Made by a program: the position numbers and the translations under genes
Notes under the pieces: model-generated
Database searches by the model: none
What the model saw: the letters and a program-made list of their open reading frames with translations, nothing else
What the model was told of the DNA's origin: nothing
Assembly (NCBI RefSeq): GCF_003172895.1
Contig: NZ_QGKL01000024.1
Span: 25,395-89,394 of the forward strand
Direction: 5' to 3'
Origin: Leucothrix arctica
GTDB taxonomy: Bacteria > Pseudomonadota > Gammaproteobacteria > Thiotrichales > Thiotrichaceae
Length of the DNA stretch: 64,000 nucleotides
In this document: piece by piece, positions 15,749-24,696 of the stretch
Numbering within the stretch: position 1 is the stretch's first letter
Layout: each line of letters opens with the position of its first letter

Positions 15749-16861
15749 ATGGATATGAAAATGAGTAATACGCCCGTAAAAAAGTCCCGCTTTCGTGTGC
15801 TTCGCTGGTTGCTAATGGGTGGTCTAACCCTTGTTGCATCGGTAGGCGTCTTTGCCTATTTGATAGTAGATACCTTCACAGCACCATTCGTAGATGAAGT
15901 AGGTAAGCCTGTTGAAAACTCAATTGCTGAGGAACGACGAATGGTTATCGGTGGCGTTGAGCAGTATGTATTGTTACGCGGACGAGATAGAACTGCGCCG
16001 TTACTGGTCTTTGTCCACGGTGGTCCCGGTGCCTCAGAAACGCCGTTCTTACGTCGTTACAATGCAGACTTAGAAAATGACTTTGTAGTGGTCTATTGGG
16101 ATCAACGTGGTGCAGTGCATAGTTATAGCCCTGACCTTGATCCTGCGACATTCACGATTGAGCGAATGACAGAAGATCTTCGGGAGTTGGTTGATACCTT
16201 GCTCGTAGAGTTTGATCAGGAAAAAGTGTTATTAGTGGGGCACTCGTGGGGGACTATTCCCGCATTAGAATACACCGCACAGCATCCTGATAAAGTAGCC
16301 ACTTACATATCCATTAGCCAAACCACCAACCAGCAAGAAAGTGATGCAGAGGGTTTTGAGTGGGCATTATCTCAAGCGAAGAAGGCAGGGGATGAAGAGG
16401 CGATAGCGACCCTTGAAGCACTTGGTCGTCCACCATATACCCTGCAACAATTTATTACTCAACGGCAGCATGTTGGGCGTTATGGCGGATCATTTAAAGA
16501 TGGCTCAAGTGACTTTAAGCTTGCGTCACAAATGATAATGACGGATGAGTTTTCATGGCTCGACTTGGGTGCATTTGTGAAAGGCGTAAGACTGTCAGGT
16601 AATGCCTTGTGGGAAGAGCAAAAGCACTACGATGCTGAATCACGTTATACGACACTAGACGCGCCTATCGTGATGATGTTTGGACGAGGTGATCGAGTGA
16701 TTTCACCTAGACTTGGTTTGGCGTATTTCGAGATGCTTGACGCGCCCTCTAAGGAATTCATCTGGTTTGAAAACTCTGCTCATGCCCCTCTGTTTGAAGA
16801 GCCTGAAAAGTTTAATGATACCGTGCGGCAGGTGGCGAGGGGAGTGGGGTTGTTAAGGTGA
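15749..16861 (+). CDS. Membrane-anchored alpha/beta hydrolase (proline-iminopeptidase-like)
   Basis: A 370-residue alpha/beta-fold hydrolase. One N-terminal membrane segment (WLLMGGLTLVASVGVFAYLI, residues 20-39) after a basic stretch suggests anchoring with the catalytic domain in the periplasm. Core motifs are the oxyanion loop HGGPG (90-94), YWDQRG (117), the nucleophile elbow GHSWG (Ser166), an acid in FGRGDRVI and the histidine in NSAHAPL. This pattern is closest to proline iminopeptidase-like hydrolases; the true substrate is unknown. The start is uncertain: three ATGs occur within the first five codons and none has a strong ribosome site. It is monocistronic within the accessory island. 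Confidence 0.85.
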   Translation: MDMKMSNTPVKKSRFRVLRWLLMGGLTLVASVGVFAYLIVDTFTAPFVDEVGKPVENSIAEERRMVIGGVEQYVLLRGRDRTAPLLVFVHGGPGASETPFLRRYNADLENDFVVVYWDQRGAVHSYSPDLDPATFTIERMTEDLRELVDTLLVEFDQEKVLLVGHSWGTIPALEYTAQHPDKVATYISISQTTNQQESDAEGFEWALSQAKKAGDEEAIATLEALGRPPYTLQQFITQRQHVGRYGGSFKDGSSDFKLASQMIMTDEFSWLDLGAFVKGVRLSGNALWEEQKHYDAESRYTTLDAPIVMMFGRGDRVISPRLGLAYFEMLDAPSKEFIWFENSAHAPLFEEPEKFNDTVRQVARGVGLLR

Positions 16862-16883
16862 GTATGTATAGATGTTTGGTTTA

Positions 16884-17540
16884 TTATTTTAACCATTTAT
16901 TTAAGTAGGACGTTCTTTCGGCGCTGCACTGACTTTTAGCAAGCTTTCTTAATCCGAAATTGCAGCTGGCTGGCATATCATTCGAGCAGGTTCTTTTAAG
17001 GCTATTGGATGCTCTGTGGGCATTTTTAATAGAAGAGCTTCTTCTTTCAAAACATGCTTTATAATATTTCGTAGCTTTACTTCTTACCCTTGCATTGTAG
17101 TTAGAGTCAATAGCATCCAACTTGTTTTGGAGCTTCTCAGCGCTGTCTTGAGCTGCGATATTTGAAGCATTTCCATTGTACATTTTAGCTAATAAGTTAA
17201 CATTTTTGATATGCAGTTGTATTGTTTCAGTAGATTTGTTCTCTGATTTAGCAACACATAAATTTAAACGAGCTGCACAGTAATCTTTACCTTCTTTATA
17301 GAGAGAGGGTGATACCCCCGTTAAACATTTGTTGAATGCATTCTCACAATTCTTAACAGCTTGAGTTTTAGAGGGTAGATTAGAGATAATGCTCATTGTC
17401 TTGCTGGAACTTGGAGTGTCACAAGCAACTGATTGGTATGATGTTACTCCAGATATATTGCACTTATAGACCGCAGATAATGCACTAGAGCTAATCGATA
17501 ATAAAATCAGAGTAAGAGATGTGTTTTTGATAAAATTCAA
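16884..17540 (-). CDS. Exported DUF4124-type protein
   Basis: A 218-residue protein of unknown function. It has a Sec signal peptide (LTLILLSISSSALSA, residues 9-23) followed by VYKCNISGVTSYQSVACDT, the start of a DUF4124 domain (a short cysteine-containing module common in proteobacterial exported proteins). The rest is Lys/Asn-rich and mostly helical, with several further cysteines (CENAFNKC, CAARLNLC, CSNDMPASCNF) that may pair in the periplasm. It converges on the alpha/beta hydrolase gene. Its composition is AT-rich, like the rest of the island. Confidence 0.7.
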   Translation of the reverse strand: MNFIKNTSLTLILLSISSSALSAVYKCNISGVTSYQSVACDTPSSSKTMSIISNLPSKTQAVKNCENAFNKCLTGVSPSLYKEGKDYCAARLNLCVAKSENKSTETIQLHIKNVNLLAKMYNGNASNIAAQDSAEKLQNKLDAIDSNYNARVRSKATKYYKACFERRSSSIKNAHRASNSLKRTCSNDMPASCNFGLRKLAKSQCSAERTSYLNKWLK

Positions 17541-17722
17541 TGTATAAGCCTTAGATTTATTTATTAGTTTTTATTAAAGACACTGCTAATCGAGGATGAT
17601 GTATATCAAAAGTATTCACTATCAGCTATTTTTTTCAGATTATCGGAGTTTTCAGTATTTTTTAGTCGCAGTTTATATTACATATTGATTAAATTGTTTT
17701 TAATACTACAAACAACAGGCAT

Positions 17723-17754
17723 AAAAAAGGCCAAGTAAACACTCGGCCTTTTTT
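17723..17754. terminator. Bidirectional terminator after the GH13_18 gene
   Basis: A 14-base stem (AAAAAAGGCCAAGT / ACTCGGCCTTTTTT, one G-T-type pair) with loop AAAC, 17 bases beyond the end of the phosphorylase gene. A- and T-tracts lie on both sides. Confidence 0.88.
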
Positions 17755-17770
17755 ATCGATAGGTATCGGA

Positions 17771-19513
17771 TTATTTAACCGTCAACCAATGACACGCATA
17801 AGGTTTCAACTTCAGTACGCCATTCTCTTGCGCAATCGGCTGATCACTCAGCAAGTCAATCCAGTCATTCATTTCACTACCTAACAACGCACGTAGCACA
17901 ACGTTGTTTACTAAGCGGAAAGTCTTAGTGAAGTTGTATAGCGCCACGATCTTTTGGCCGCTCTCAGAGACACGCATGATGCCAAGTAACTGATCATCCA
18001 AATCCAATACCATCTGCTCAGCATCAGGGTGGAATGCAGGTTGTTCACGACGAACTTTGATGCGTCGAGTGTACTCATTTAACAGAATAGACGTGCTACT
18101 TTCATTCACTTCTAGCAGTGCTGACAACTCGTCAATATCCCACTGATGACGGTTAATCGCACGAGTCATCCCAGTGACTTCAACACGCTTATGATCGTTA
18201 GGTGTTCCTAATAATGAGTGTAAGTACACACCTGGAATACCACGTAATGACAATGCAACAGTCTGCGATAGTAAGAAGCGAGATACCTGCCAAGGCGCAG
18301 ATTGATGACCAGGGTTTCTAAAGGCATCGTAGTACGTTACGTTAATCTCGTAAGGGACATCGACCCCATCTGTGTTACGACGTGTAGAGACATAAGCCCC
18401 ACCTGCACGCATGTCATCTAGTAGCTGTTTTAGCTCTTCATCAGGCAGTAAACCTTCTAACGGACGAACACCAATACCGTCATGAGAAGCGGTAAAGTTG
18501 AAGTAAGTACAGCCTGCTGGTGGTGGTGACAAGTTCTTTAGCCAGTCATATAGGTACTCGGTCGTGCCGCTATGAATCGCGTGAAGTAGCAGCGGTGGCA
18601 AGCTGAACTGGTAAACCATTTGAGCTTCGTCACCGTCACCAAAGTAACTGATGTTTTCTTCGTGCGGTACGTTGGTTTCTGTCAGCAAAATCGCGCCCGG
18701 ACAAGCATGCTCAACAAGGTCACGCATCAGTTTAACGACTTCATGTGTCTGCGGTAAATGCAGGCAATTTGTACCCACTTCTTTCCATAAGAAGGCAATT
18801 GCATCTAAACGTGTGATGCGTGAGCCTTGTGTTAGGTAGAAGAACAAGATGTCGATCATCTCAAGTAATACGTTAGGGTTACGGTAGTTCAGATCAACTT
18901 GGTCAGCACTAAACGTCGTCCAAACATGACGTAAGCCATCGTGTGTCGGGATTTCAGTGAGTAGTGGACTACTTCGAGGACGAACAACTTTAGACCAGTC
19001 TGCTTTAGGGTCTTCGTAAATAAAGAAGTCACGGTATGGGTCACGGTCACTACGGAAGTCAGCAAAGTAGAGGCTGACACGCGAGCAATGGTTTAGTACG
19101 AAATCGAACATCAGTTCGAAGTTATTACCCAGTGCGTTGACATCTTTCCAGTCACCCAAGTCTGAGCGAATAGTGCGGTAGTCAGCGACCGAAAAGCCAT
19201 CATCTGATGTGTAAGGGAAAATAGGCAGTAGATGAATAATGTTAAATGCATCTTTAAGCCAAGAGTCAGCGAAGTCTTTTAGGCAACGCAGTGAGGCGTC
19301 TTCCTCTTTACTCGTGATGGTGTCACCGTAACTGATGAGTACCACGTCTTGCTCGTCCCACTTTGGCTTGAAGTTGGTTTTAGCCAGTGCTTCTTGGTAG
19401 TGGTTGAGGCGTTCTTGAAGCTTTTCGACCAACTCTTTGGACTGCTCTTTGGTGTAAAGCATGTTAAGACGTTTATTGATCTTCTTTTTTAGTGCCGGTG
19501 TTAGATCTGCCAC
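17771..19513 (-). CDS. GH13_18 glucosylglycerate phosphorylase-like enzyme
   Basis: A 580-residue sucrose-phosphorylase-family enzyme. Catalytic residues are the nucleophile Asp237 (SRITRLDAIAFLWKE), acid/base Glu279 (ILLTETNVPHEE) and transition-state stabiliser Asp345 (TASHDGIGVRP). The long N-terminal helical region and the KEVGT block after the nucleophile resemble the YcjM/glucosylglycerate-phosphorylase group rather than true sucrose phosphorylases. Expected reaction: glucosylglycerate plus phosphate to alpha-glucose-1-phosphate plus D-glycerate, in the cytoplasm. The nearby gpgS-gpgP and GH63 genes support this. A LacI-type operator lies 67 bases upstream. Sucrose or sucrose-6-phosphate specificity cannot be excluded without assay. 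Confidence 0.88.
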   Translation of the reverse strand: MADLTPALKKKINKRLNMLYTKEQSKELVEKLQERLNHYQEALAKTNFKPKWDEQDVVLISYGDTITSKEEDASLRCLKDFADSWLKDAFNIIHLLPIFPYTSDDGFSVADYRTIRSDLGDWKDVNALGNNFELMFDFVLNHCSRVSLYFADFRSDRDPYRDFFIYEDPKADWSKVVRPRSSPLLTEIPTHDGLRHVWTTFSADQVDLNYRNPNVLLEMIDILFFYLTQGSRITRLDAIAFLWKEVGTNCLHLPQTHEVVKLMRDLVEHACPGAILLTETNVPHEENISYFGDGDEAQMVYQFSLPPLLLHAIHSGTTEYLYDWLKNLSPPPAGCTYFNFTASHDGIGVRPLEGLLPDEELKQLLDDMRAGGAYVSTRRNTDGVDVPYEINVTYYDAFRNPGHQSAPWQVSRFLLSQTVALSLRGIPGVYLHSLLGTPNDHKRVEVTGMTRAINRHQWDIDELSALLEVNESSTSILLNEYTRRIKVRREQPAFHPDAEQMVLDLDDQLLGIMRVSESGQKIVALYNFTKTFRLVNNVVLRALLGSEMNDWIDLLSDQPIAQENGVLKLKPYACHWLTVK

Positions 19514-19579
19514 TTAAGTACCCCTGCATTTTCATGTTAAAACCATTTATAAGGGGATATTAACTGCTTTTAAGGCTTA

Positions 19580-19593
19580 CGAAAACGATTTCG
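19580..19593. promoter_or_regulatory. LacI-type operator upstream of the GH13_18 gene
   Basis: CGAAAACGATTTCG, matching GAAAnCGnTTT like the two sites upstream of lacI. It is a near-palindrome centred on CG, 67 bases upstream of the phosphorylase start. No lacI gene is next to it, so the 7816-8871 regulator is the best candidate. Confidence 0.6.
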
Positions 19594-19682
19594 GAATGTT
19601 TTGTACGATATTTATTGTACAAGATGTTGTGGTTTTCTATTCTTTTCTTCTATAGCTAGTGTTTCAGCGTGAGGAAGACAAG

Positions 19683-22181
19683 TTATTGGTCCTTCATCGC
19701 CAAACTTTTGCTGCGTGCATAGTCACTTTGCAGTGTGGCGACTTCTGCAACAGTGCTATGAGCAACCTCTTGTAAGAATGTCGCATCTTTTAGGTCTAAG
19801 CCCATGGTGTATTTAAGACCGACAGGAGACTCTTTATAAAGCATCGCATAAAACACGCTAGCAGCTAAATAAGTCCCCGCTCGGCTAGGGTGAATACCGT
19901 CTTTCGCATGTAGCGTTAAGTCAGGACGACGTTCAAGTGCACGCGCAAATGCGCTCCCGACGGGGACCAGTGTTGTCTCTAGTTCATGAGCGAGTTCAAT
20001 ATACCGTGGCTCTAGTTGTTTAATCATTTCAGGGCGGTGTTTGTAAGCCCAAGTCATGAATAACATAGGTTTAATCCCGCGTTCATGCAGTAACTCCAAC
20101 GACTCAGACAAGGCCGACTTAAACGTCAGCTGTTTACTCTCATCAATCGCCTCGCGACTGTGTCCCTGCATGACGACGACACTCCAACCTTTTTTATGGG
20201 TCAGGCTGTCTAAACTAGCTTGCTGCTCAAACCAGTAGCCGCCAGCGATGGTCGCTGCACGAAAGTTGTAGTCCGCGAAGGCTTTAGTGCTCATGGTATT
20301 ACGACGGAGCTGTTCGACGTGGTAGTGCAGGCTATTGTTGTAGTAGGTAAAACTATTGCCAATAAATAACACTTTTTTTGCTACGTCATTATTGGCGGTA
20401 TCGACTGTTGAGTAGTTACCAATTTCATCAGACTCATCAATTTGCTGCTGATAGATGGCGAGCACTTCAAGTAAGCCTATCAATGCCGAGTTGTAATCAA
20501 TCGCATATTCATTGACTGAGTAAGCACGTTCATTGTCGACGTAGCTCATCATGCCTTTGTTTTTAGGTGCGATGTTATCTTGCGCGGCATTATTTGGCCC
20601 GCCGACCATGAGTCCCGGCAGGGTGCGTTTTATGGCACGGCCAAACAAGTGAACTGGGTTTTTGACAGCGTTCTCACCAACTCCCGTGACAAAGGATAAG
20701 TTGAACGGGTTGCGCCCCATGATGAAATCCAATTGATCGATAGCAGCATTTAGGTACTTTTTATCACCACTCAAACGCCAAGCATGGGCAAGGGTAATCC
20801 CTTCTTCAGCGGTCATTTTGTTAGAGCCCCAGATAAATTTATCATTCGCCAAATTGAGCGAGGAGGCGGTTACTTTTTCGAGGAGCATGTCGGCACGAGC
20901 GATGAGTTTCTTTTGAATGTCCTCACGAATATCTTTTAACTCAGGCGTTGTATCCTGTTCCATCAAGTGCAGCAGCGATAAGGAGGATGCATCCTTCCAC
21001 TCATATAATGAGAATGTTTGTTCCGGCTCAAACGTTTTAATATATTCCAAATACGTTTGTTGATTTGTGGTTAAGAATAACTCTATTACAGCGGTTAGAC
21101 GGTCATCGTGATCGGTGTCCAGTTGCACTTCTTGATCGGTATCCGAACTGAGGTACGAGCCTGAACCCGAGTCATCTTCCTTTTTCCAGTCCACCGTTTG
21201 CTCTGATTGGAACTTTAACCAACTCCAGCTTTTCTCAGCAGCAGTTAAGTAGCGTTTAGCGCGTGCTGCGTCACTACTTTTAAACACACGAGCGGCCATG
21301 GCCATGCTTGAAATAAACTTGCCTGTTTCGGGGGATGAAATACCGTAAACATAACGTGTTTGCGAGTCATCTTCGGGTGCAATTGCACTCGTCCATTTAG
21401 TCCCTGAAACTTTGCGATAAACCGCACCGTCGGAGCGCTGCATCTTGAGCATCCAGTCCAGTTCAACCGTTAATTCATCCAGCAAATCTGACTGCCCATT
21501 GCCTGACTCAGGAATGGACAGAGCACCATCTGGGTATCGCTCAGGTGCCATTAAATAAAGGCTCATGAGTCGGTTGACCGTTACCGCAGCGGGTGCGATG
21601 TACTTGCCGTAGTCGCCCGCATCATGCCAACCGCCTGTTGCATCTCGGTGTTGGCCGTCTTTATTGGCCTCATCGTCACGAGGATAAACGCCGTCATCTA
21701 AGTGACACGCAAGATGGGATAAACCTGTCTCAGCATCTCGCAACTCATGACCACAGCGCTGTAAATAAAAACTCCGTAGCAGTAGGCGAGTGGCTTCTTT
21801 ATAGGTGTTTTTGTCAATACTGAAGGTTGCAGAGCGAAGGTCATCGCCTTCCAAATAAAAGCGGCCGGTATCTTTAACGGCAGAGAGGTCTAGGACTTGC
21901 ACGGTGCTGTCTTCTGGCCCGGTCACTGAGTCTTGTGCCGATAGCATTTGCACCAGTTCGCCATTTTCTGCATTGATCAATGCGATGGGTTCTCTGCCTG
22001 CTTTATTCATGATCATTGCACGCTTTGGCCAGTCAGGATGGTAGCCCGCTTGGTTGACCACAATGACTGGTTTTATGCCTTCTGCATGCGCTTTAAAAGG
22101 CAGTAGCACTACCATAGAAAGCGTAACAAACAGCGCAGACAAGCGCACGCGTGAGGAAAGTTGCGTAGTAAGGTAACTCAT
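19683..22181 (-). CDS. Exported GH9 glycoside hydrolase fused to SGNH-type esterase domain
   Basis: An 832-residue two-enzyme protein. A signal peptide (residues 1-33, ending AHA) is followed by an Ig-like CelD_N domain (about 37-122). A GH9 catalytic domain (128-577) shows GGWHDAGDYGKY (Asp187, Asp190) and the acid Glu558 in VNEYAIDYNSALIG. After a short linker, a C-terminal SGNH/DUF4886-like hydrolase starts with VLFIGNSFTYYNN (Ser610) and ends with the Asp-His pair in KDGIHPSRAG. GH9 enzymes cleave beta-1,4-glucans or chito-oligosaccharides; the esterase could remove acyl groups from the same polymer. The ATG at 22181 is chosen because it begins the signal peptide; the longer frame starts with TTG. 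Confidence 0.87.
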   Translation of the reverse strand: MSYLTTQLSSRVRLSALFVTLSMVVLLPFKAHAEGIKPVIVVNQAGYHPDWPKRAMIMNKAGREPIALINAENGELVQMLSAQDSVTGPEDSTVQVLDLSAVKDTGRFYLEGDDLRSATFSIDKNTYKEATRLLLRSFYLQRCGHELRDAETGLSHLACHLDDGVYPRDDEANKDGQHRDATGGWHDAGDYGKYIAPAAVTVNRLMSLYLMAPERYPDGALSIPESGNGQSDLLDELTVELDWMLKMQRSDGAVYRKVSGTKWTSAIAPEDDSQTRYVYGISSPETGKFISSMAMAARVFKSSDAARAKRYLTAAEKSWSWLKFQSEQTVDWKKEDDSGSGSYLSSDTDQEVQLDTDHDDRLTAVIELFLTTNQQTYLEYIKTFEPEQTFSLYEWKDASSLSLLHLMEQDTTPELKDIREDIQKKLIARADMLLEKVTASSLNLANDKFIWGSNKMTAEEGITLAHAWRLSGDKKYLNAAIDQLDFIMGRNPFNLSFVTGVGENAVKNPVHLFGRAIKRTLPGLMVGGPNNAAQDNIAPKNKGMMSYVDNERAYSVNEYAIDYNSALIGLLEVLAIYQQQIDESDEIGNYSTVDTANNDVAKKVLFIGNSFTYYNNSLHYHVEQLRRNTMSTKAFADYNFRAATIAGGYWFEQQASLDSLTHKKGWSVVVMQGHSREAIDESKQLTFKSALSESLELLHERGIKPMLFMTWAYKHRPEMIKQLEPRYIELAHELETTLVPVGSAFARALERRPDLTLHAKDGIHPSRAGTYLAASVFYAMLYKESPVGLKYTMGLDLKDATFLQEVAHSTVAEVATLQSDYARSKSLAMKDQ

Positions 22182-22294
22182 GAATATATGACCGCTTAGT
22201 TCTTTATTTTTAACTAGATTGCTAATTTTTAAAGCCAAGGTATCACGGTCAAAGTTGAAGCTAGATGAATAGGTTTTGGTTTTCTAATCAACCA

Positions 22295-22813
22295 TTAACT
22301 ATTGAAGTGACTATTCAAAATGTCATTAATATTGTTTTCTGAGCCAACGTGTATCTCGATATAAAACATTTTAGCTATTTCAGTGGCTTCACGTTTGATG
22401 GCATCGCGCTCTTCTGAGGTGCTGTTGGTGTGACCTGAGCCTTGGTATTCAACCACGGCAACGGGCATGAGGTTGCTATTCGTTATGCAAAAATCGACAC
22501 GTTTAGAGTTTATGTAGCGGTAGTTTTCCGAGTCTGCACTGAGTATTTCGCCAAGGCTGACCTGAGCAAATACCTTCATATTTCGCTCTTTGCAGTAATT
22601 GACTAACTTCCAATAAACGTCTTCTTCTGACCTATTTAACAGTCGCTTCTTTTTAAAACTGCCGCGTTTCACCACCGCAAGTTCTTGTTGGTAGCGCTCG
22701 GGTGTTGGTGGTTGCAAAGGCGTCAGCAGGTTTGTTTGGCTGGTGCTGTTTTGAGATGGAGAGCAGCCAGTTAGAAAAAGAATAATTAGAATGGGTAGGA
22801 ATTTAGTCATCAT
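22295..22813 (-). CDS. DUF2726-domain lipoprotein
   Basis: A 172-residue predicted lipoprotein. The ATG at 22813 gives MMTKFLPILIILFLTGCS with a lipobox cysteine. Residues ~55-165 carry a DUF2726-like domain (LLNRSEEDVYWKLV, VFAQVSLGEIL, SKRVDFCITN, AVVEYQGSGH, RDAIKREATEIAK). DUF2726 has a restriction-nuclease-like core with an acidic residue in VDF and an E-x-Q strand. A nuclease-like domain on a lipoprotein is unusual. Function unknown. It lies convergent with nothing obvious, 114 bases from the GH9 gene on the same strand. Confidence 0.7.
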   Translation of the reverse strand: MMTKFLPILIILFLTGCSPSQNSTSQTNLLTPLQPPTPERYQQELAVVKRGSFKKKRLLNRSEEDVYWKLVNYCKERNMKVFAQVSLGEILSADSENYRYINSKRVDFCITNSNLMPVAVVEYQGSGHTNSTSEERDAIKREATEIAKMFYIEIHVGSENNINDILNSHFNS

Positions 22814-23068
22814 TTTCACAAAGGCTGAGTGGTCGTCGGGGAGGGGATTATTGATGTTTTGACTGAGGAAAACTATCACTGATATTCAGTCGTTTGTTGA
22901 TACTTTATCTTCGGGCTGATTATTGGTGATTTTATCTCTGAGTAAGCAGCTCGTCAGTGATATTTTGAGTATAGGATTATCAGTGTTGTTGGCTTAAATG
23001 ATAGCTGTACAGTTCTAGTCGCTGTAATCAATACCTGCCGAGAATGCGATAAGTAGGTCTTTAATGCT

Positions 23069-23108
23069 AAAGAACCATGCTTAGGTACTACCCCAAGCAT
23101 GGTTCTTT
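23069..23108 (-). terminator. Terminator after the NCS1 permease gene
   Basis: A perfect 14-base stem (AAAGAACCATGCTT / AAGCATGGTTCTTT) with a 12-base loop, 35 bases beyond the permease stop. It closes the minus-strand pyrimidine operon. The remaining ~250 bases to the DUF2726 gene hold no gene. Confidence 0.85.
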
Positions 23109-23142
23109 TATCTATCTAATCATCTAACTAGCGACGCTGGTC

Positions 23143-24594
23143 TTATGACTTTATTTTACCCGCGATGAAGTAAATGATGCCGCCCAATATTGAGCCTGTG
23201 AACCAACCATAACTATAGAACCAGCTTAACTGGCCGCTCACTTGCGCAAAGATAGTCAGTGCAACAGGAATCAAAAATGCGGCAAAGCCAGCCCAGTTCC
23301 AAGCCGTGTAAACGCCTTTGCCGTGGTATAGCGCAGGTAGGTCTAAGGTCTGCTTACGAATAATAAAGTAATCAACAATCATGATACCAGCGATAGGCCC
23401 CAACAGACTTGAGTAACCTAGTAGCCAGTTTGAGTACATGCTCTCAACACTCACGTCTGATGCGATAACGCCCAGCTTTCGTAGCAACTCCCAAGACATC
23501 ATCACAATACCGACTAAACCTGTCAGTAACACAGCCTTCGTATGGTTGATTTTCTTAGGTGCAATATTTTGAAAGTCATTCGTTGGTGAAACAATATTCG
23601 CTGCCGTATTAGTGGATAGCGTAGCGATGATAATTAATACCATTGCTGTGATAACCCAAAACGGACTCTCAATTTTACCGATCAGTGAAATCGGATCAGA
23701 GATCGTCTCGCCGACTAGTTGCTGTGAAGCAGCGGTCAAAATGACACCTAGCGCAGCAAACAAAAACATGGTCAATGGTAAGCCAACAATCTGACCCCAA
23801 ATCTGACTTTTTTGTGATTTAGCATAACGACTAAAGTCAGGGATATTCAACGATAACGTTGCCCAGAAGCCAACCATTGCCGTCAAACCACTAAGGAAGA
23901 AACCCATAAATGGTGCGTCAGCAGGGCGGTTAGCAGGTTCAGCTAAAAGCTCAGTCAGTGATGCTTGAGGGTAAGCCCAAACAACCAAACCAACCGTAAC
24001 AGCTAGAAGTAGTGGTGCAGACAGTGTTTCTAACCATTTAATAGACTCAGCACCACGCAGTACCACAAGAATATTCATCGACCAAAAGATAAAGAAACCG
24101 AGTACTTCACCGGTGCCACCGAGACTCGCCCAAGCGGGGAAAATAGCGGAGAGTAATAGGTGAATCGCGAGACCACCAAACAGTGTCTGAATACCAAACC
24201 AACCACAGGCGACCACGGCTCGAATCAAACAGGGCACGTTGGAACCAACGATACCAAACGATGAGCGTAGGACAACAGGGAAAGGGATGCCGTACTTAGT
24301 ACCCACAAAAGCGTTTAAAATTAGCGGGATTAAAACAATGACGTTGGCAAGAAAAATAGTCCATAACGCTTCTGAAACAGATAGACCAAAATAGGCGGTC
24401 AGTACGCCACCTAAGGTATATGTTGGCACGCAAATAGACATACCCACCCAAAGTGCGGCGATGTTCCATTTTCCCCATGTGCGTTGGGCGATCTTAGTTG
24501 GAGCAATATCCTCGTTATACCATTTGCTTGCAGTGACGTCTGCGCCAGCTTCGAGTTCAACGAACTCTCCCTGCATGACAGTTTTGCTTTCCAT
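23143..24594 (-). CDS. NCS1-family permease for uracil, hydantoin or allantoin
   Basis: A 483-residue, 12-span nucleobase:cation symporter-1 protein of the Mhp1/PucI type. The family start is visible: the cytoplasmic segment SKWYNEDIAPTKIAQRTWGK, then NIAALWVGMSICVPTYTLGG in the first span. Later spans contain NIPDFSRYAKSQKSQIWGQ and STNTAANIVSPTNDFQNIAP, both typical of NCS1 carriers. It is the last gene of the operon dihydropyrimidinase-preT-preA-tetR-amidohydrolase-permease, so a pyrimidine base is the likely cargo. It is followed by a strong terminator. Specificity between uracil, thymine, hydantoins and allantoin is not decided by sequence. Confidence 0.9.
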   Translation of the reverse strand: MESKTVMQGEFVELEAGADVTASKWYNEDIAPTKIAQRTWGKWNIAALWVGMSICVPTYTLGGVLTAYFGLSVSEALWTIFLANVIVLIPLILNAFVGTKYGIPFPVVLRSSFGIVGSNVPCLIRAVVACGWFGIQTLFGGLAIHLLLSAIFPAWASLGGTGEVLGFFIFWSMNILVVLRGAESIKWLETLSAPLLLAVTVGLVVWAYPQASLTELLAEPANRPADAPFMGFFLSGLTAMVGFWATLSLNIPDFSRYAKSQKSQIWGQIVGLPLTMFLFAALGVILTAASQQLVGETISDPISLIGKIESPFWVITAMVLIIIATLSTNTAANIVSPTNDFQNIAPKKINHTKAVLLTGLVGIVMMSWELLRKLGVIASDVSVESMYSNWLLGYSSLLGPIAGIMIVDYFIIRKQTLDLPALYHGKGVYTAWNWAGFAAFLIPVALTIFAQVSGQLSWFYSYGWFTGSILGGIIYFIAGKIKS

Positions 24595-24696
24595 TTGCTA
24601 CTTCTCCAGTGTTTAGGTGGTCTCAAGTTGGACGTATTTTTATCGTTTATAAGTACTGACTTCTTCTCCATTCCTGCACGAGCGTTGTTGCATGTA

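Noticed and set aside
17771..19513. Annotation as plain sucrose phosphorylase
   Set aside because: The length (580), N-terminal extension and neighbourhood fit the glucosylglycerate phosphorylase/YcjM group better; no sucrose gene is nearby.
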